Assembly: GCA_949775045.1 (NCBI GenBank)
Contig: OX459097.1
Coordinates: 4,412,685-4,476,684 of the forward strand
Direction: 5' to 3'
From: Metridium senile
Lineage: Eukaryota; Cnidaria; Anthozoa; Actiniaria; Metridiidae
DNA length: 64,000 nucleotides
Of this stretch, positions 61,801-64,000 are shown piece by piece; positions within the stretch are counted from its first letter, which is position 1, and every line of letters starts with the position of its first letter. The position numbers and the translations under genes are program-made. The notes under the pieces were generated by a model that worked only from the letters and a program-made list of their open reading frames with translations, was not told where the DNA came from and did no database searches.

Positions 61801-63950
61801 GCTTTGAATGATGCACTGGCTATAACTGCTTTGGTTATAGTACTTTACTTGTTTAAGTTTGAATTATTTATGGACAATTAATGATATATTATTTGACTGA
61901 TTGATTGACCTATAATTGATACATGCTTTAAGTTAAATGCACTGGCTATAACTGTTTTGGTTATAGTACTTTACTTGACAGTTGTTTAAGCTAAAATGAT
62001 AAGACATATTTTGCTTCATTTTGTTGACTATAGGGTTCAGCTACTGAGAGTGTACTAGTTACAATGCTGGCTGCTAGAAGAGCAGCACTTGACCGTCTTC
62101 AAGAAGCACAGCCTGATGAATCTGAATCTGCACTGATGGGCAAGCTAGTAGCCTATTGTTCAGAACTGGTACATGCAATATATTCCATTTCACAGTTCTC
62201 ATTGATCAACAGCCTTAGACAGAGTGAAATATAATTATATTCCTTAGAATTTGACTACAGTCCATATGGAATTTTCAACTGTTTCAATTGTTTGATAATG
62301 TGCCGGTACATCCTTAAAATACTGTGAGCTGTAGTCAAATTCTAAATAATATATATATTACACGCTATCAAGGCTGAGGTTGATCGACGAGAACTGTTGA
62401 AAGGACTATTAGTTGATTGTTCTTGTAAGAATATTTATGAAATGTAATGTAGTATGTAATGTGGTGCTAATAATTATAGCACATTTCACATAGCTCAATG
62501 TGCTTTACTATTAACGTATGAACGGCGTGTGGCTTTCAATCGCGAGGAAATTAGTAGTCAGTATGTATTGGTAGAAGCCTGTCACTGAGGGTGGTCACAG
62601 CCAGGGTTTGTTACTGATCCTCAGTGGTTCTTTTACGTCCCTCTGATGCAGGTTAGTGTGTGTAGAGTGGAGATATGGGAACTCTGATTTATCTTTATCC
62701 AAGAAGACACTATGTCCCTATGTTCATTGAATGTCTTTGTGTCCTATCTCCAGGCTCACTCTTCTATTGAAAAGGCCCAAATGATTTGTTCCGTGAAACT
62801 TCGGCAGATTGAAACTGATGATCAAGGAGTGATAAAAACTGATCTTTTAAATATTGCAATTGAGGTGAGTAGCTTTTTTATCATACATTCAACCATGTTC
62901 ACTAAAAACAAAAACCATTACTTTTTTCAATTCTATTTATTTATGTATTTGCTTATTGATGAAATGACTCATTTATCAATCATTTTATCAGTTCAATCTA
63001 TATATATTTGCTGTTTATTCATCCATTCATTCATCCATCCATCCATCCATCCATCCATCCATCCATCCATCCATCCATCCATCCATCCATCCACCCATTC
63101 ATTCATTAATCCATTTATTCATCAAATTCATCATCCATTAATACATTCATAACTTTAATGTTCATAACTATTGCTATTTTTATTGTTTTGTAGGAAGACG
63201 TCAAAGCTGGATTGCATCCATTTTTTGTAAGTCCACTAGCCACCTCATGTCATTTAAGTTTCATCATTAGTGGCACATGAAATATTAGATGTTTAGAAGT
63301 ATGGACTTAAGCACACAGCAGTCTCAGGGGATCCCTATTCCGAGTGTTGTATGTCGGATAAAAAAAATTAAAGTTGTTTAGTGAGCTATTGAGCTATATA
63401 TATACATACAACATACTTCATATTTTAATACTTCATATTTTATTTAACAAATGTTTTGCATTTTATGTTGACCATAGTTTTGCGCCAACATTGGTACAAC
63501 AATAGCATGTTCATTTGAAAACTTAGAAGATGTTGGACCTATTTGTAAGTATTGTTCTGTCTTTGTTCTTGTCAGTTTGAAATTCATTATAAGCTATAAG
63601 GAACACCTAGATTAAGATAATATTGTCTTTCTCTTTTCCTGCATCTCTTCCCTCCTCCTCCTCCTGTCCCGTCCCCTCCCGTCCCGTCCCCTCTCCTCTC
63701 CTCCCCTCTCCTCTTTTTGTCCTGCTTGCTTTAGAAGGATTTCATGGCAATGGAGCTTTTATCTCAAGAGAACTGAAATCCTTTGTCATTCAAAAACTTT
63801 CTTTTGTGCTTGGCGGTGCAGCTGATAAAAGCTAGTTTCTATTTCTGTTCTGAAGGTAAACGTTGGAACATGTGGATGCATGTGGATGCTGCATATGCAG
63901 GGACTTTCTTTTTATGTCCTGAATTTAGAATCCACCTCAAAGGAATAGAG
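49875..63950 (+). CDS. ddc: Aromatic-L-amino-acid decarboxylase, copy B, exons 1-9 (cut by window end)
   Basis: Tandem duplicate of copy A with identical exon borders: 49875-50075, 58118-58231, 58956-59007, 60104-60177, 62034-62168, 62754-62864, 63194-63226, 63478-63544, 63856-63950. The other six exons, including the PLP lysine, must lie beyond 64000. The 294 codons seen differ from A at nine residues: A18D, N23D, T45S, S58A, Y80F, H135Q, M226I, L245I, D254E. His194 and Asp273 are kept, and no stop or splice break is found, so it looks functional as far as seen. Y80F lies in the H-G-(Y/F)-P segment near the active site, where human DDC has Phe. Intron 1 is about 8 kb against 2.85 kb in A because of nested transposons. 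The upstream regions differ, so expression may differ. Confidence 0.95.
50356..51849. other. Intron 1 of copy B, segment before the LINE
   Basis: Similarity to copy A stops at about 50355. No gene is recognised. It holds a somewhat GC-richer part (about 50930-51090) and the repeat-like text ACACAAGAAACAATCCACGA around 51358. It may be one or more unidentified elements. Confidence 0.4.
51935..52484 (-). pseudogene. LINE reverse transcriptase remnant and C-terminal tail
   Basis: Reading inward on the minus strand: [19 protein letters not shown], a small deletion with frame change where R-P-I-S-L is expected, then [39 protein letters not shown] and SCVLNNG. After that the family-typical G-x-R-Q-G-x-P-L-S and F/Y-x-D-D parts are missing, and an unrelated-looking tail follows to the stop at 51935. 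The polymerase active site is therefore absent. Confidence 0.85.
52947..53219. mobile_element. tRNA-related hairpin element (SINE-like) with 13-bp target duplication
   Basis: AAAATACCTTCTG flanks both sides (52934-52946 and 53220-53232), a 13-bp duplication of the LINE-driven type. The centre on the minus strand reads TAGCTCAGTTGGTAGAGC (A box) and GGTTCAAATCC (B box), a tRNA-like unit at about 53020-53095. Long arms on both sides are mirrored (GGGACTTCAACAGG with CCGTTGAAGTCCC, then AGAAGCCTGAAAAAAATTT and ATTTATGTAATTGCAATTAT), so the whole 273 bp can fold with the tRNA-like unit at the tip. Confidence 0.8.
53251..53658. mobile_element. MITE with TAGAGTGCTTACACTATGTC ends
   Basis: The left arm of about 55 bp is mirrored at 53598-53658 (GACATAGTGTAAGCACTCTA). 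The centre is unrelated. It lies inside the transposon at 52491-55602. Confidence 0.85.
53701..53845. mobile_element. Complete TAGAGTACAA-type palindromic MITE
   Basis: TAGAGTACAAGCCCTAAAAG is mirrored by CTTTTAGTGTTTGTACTCTA, and the two halves are almost fully complementary (145 bp). Its left half corresponds to the 71-bp satellite unit at 19.9-20.6 kb, and its right half to 657-730. Confidence 0.85.
54279..54433. mobile_element. Palindromic MITE-like element
   Basis: ACACCGCTGTTCAAATGTAG and GGTAGGTACTTCATGTA are mirrored at 54380-54433 (TACATGAAGTACCAACC, then GAACAGCGGTGT). No coding capacity. Confidence 0.75.
55773..56495 (-). pseudogene. LINE linker between endonuclease and reverse transcriptase
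   Basis: 240 open codons. The start (A-P-S-T-D-H-S-A-L) is the last endonuclease motif (S-D-H), followed by a Lys/Glu-rich linker and the typical [12 protein letters not shown] segment that precedes the reverse transcriptase in L1-like ORF2 proteins. A frameshift near 56540 separates it from the rest of the endonuclease. Confidence 0.85.
56425..56802 (-). pseudogene. LINE endonuclease, middle part
   Basis: Carries I-I-W-G-G-D-F-N-T, the core motif of APE-type endonucleases, then D-L-C-D-I-W-R and F-T-W-S. The start shown is only the first alternative codon; the frame opens by frameshift from the N-terminal part at 56858-57109. Confidence 0.85.
56858..57109 (-). pseudogene. LINE endonuclease, N-terminal part
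   Basis: L-Q-E-T-H-T and G-V-A-I-L-L-G motifs match the N-terminal half of APE-type endonucleases (catalytic Glu in Q-E-T). The frame ends by a frameshift near 56865. Confidence 0.85.
57603..57806 (-). pseudogene. LINE ORF1 C-terminal piece
   Basis: 67 codons containing [18 protein letters not shown] and [11 protein letters not shown], a segment common at the end of ORF1-type proteins of invertebrate retrotransposons. The upstream part is not recognisable. Confidence 0.55.
59095..59514. repeat. (CAGT)n array, intron 3 of copy B
   Basis: Counterpart of 36395-37976; the longest pure run is about 31 units (59391-59514). It ends at the same MITE border as in copy A. Confidence 0.97.
59515..59901. 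mobile_element. MITE in intron 3 of copy B
   Basis: Orthologous-by-duplication copy of 37977-38369 with the same GGGATCCCTGTGGCACC ends. Slightly shorter by small indels. Confidence 0.85.
60567..61425. repeat. 26-bp minisatellite, intron 4 of copy B
   Basis: About 33 units of the same TTTTATGTTCACATTGACCG type as 39107-39861; variant units do not line up one to one with copy A, so the array has turned over since duplication. Confidence 0.97.
63010..63105. repeat. (CATC)n repeat, intron 6 of copy B
   Basis: Mostly pure CATC units, about 100 bp, against about 400 bp of mixed CATT/CATC in copy A. Confidence 0.95.
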
Positions 63951-64000
63951 GTATGCTTGTATTATACATCTGCAATTTAATTTGTTTCCATGGATATAGT
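63951..64000. other. Start of intron 9 of copy B
   Basis: Fifty bases after the exon 9 donor, then the window ends. The sequence already differs from copy A after about 20 bp. Confidence 0.6.

Overview
The window is AT-rich, intron-rich animal DNA dominated by repeats, most likely from a cnidarian (anthozoan or hydrozoan; inferred). The reasons are GT-AG introns, DDC-type aromatic amino-acid decarboxylase genes, immunoglobulin-like exons of the cysteine-poor type seen in cnidarian surface receptors, a Penelope-like retroelement with a hammerhead ribozyme, and many hairpin MITEs. No species can be named from the sequence alone.

Layout. 1-18.5 kb holds no intact gene: microsatellites, palindromic MITEs, a fossil first exon of the decarboxylase (5905-6008), a 3.2-kb DNA transposon (6702-9881) and a 4-kb foldback element with tandem-repeat arms (13994-17983). 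18.77-28.76 kb holds five exons, compatible in splice phase, of a + strand gene with a sushi/CCP-like module and two Ig-like domains. Its introns contain a 71-bp satellite, a solo LTR, a Penelope fragment with ribozyme, a 200-bp satellite (14 units), GAT-type repeats and MITEs. A 2.1-kb 20-bp minisatellite and a broken copy of the first visible exon (31167-31285) follow.

32.37-47.56 kb is a complete 15-exon decarboxylase gene (copy A, 481 codons, every splice phase closes). 49.875-63.95 kb is its tandem duplicate (copy B, exons 1-9; the rest lies beyond the window). Exons and introns of A and B are very similar, so the duplication or a later gene conversion is recent. The first intron of B holds a nest: a decayed minus-strand LINE, a 3.1-kb DNA transposon inserted in it, and a tRNA-related hairpin element inserted in that, the last two with visible target-site duplications.

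Biology. The decarboxylases would make monoamines (dopamine, serotonin, tyramine or related) in the cytosol with PLP. The Ig/CCP gene would encode a secreted or cell-surface recognition protein. Nothing shows that the two loci work together. The strongest novelty is in repeat biology: satellites that appear to arise from MITEs, a class of tiny perfect hairpins with 9-bp target duplications (one with a matching empty site in the paralogous intron), and the foldback element.
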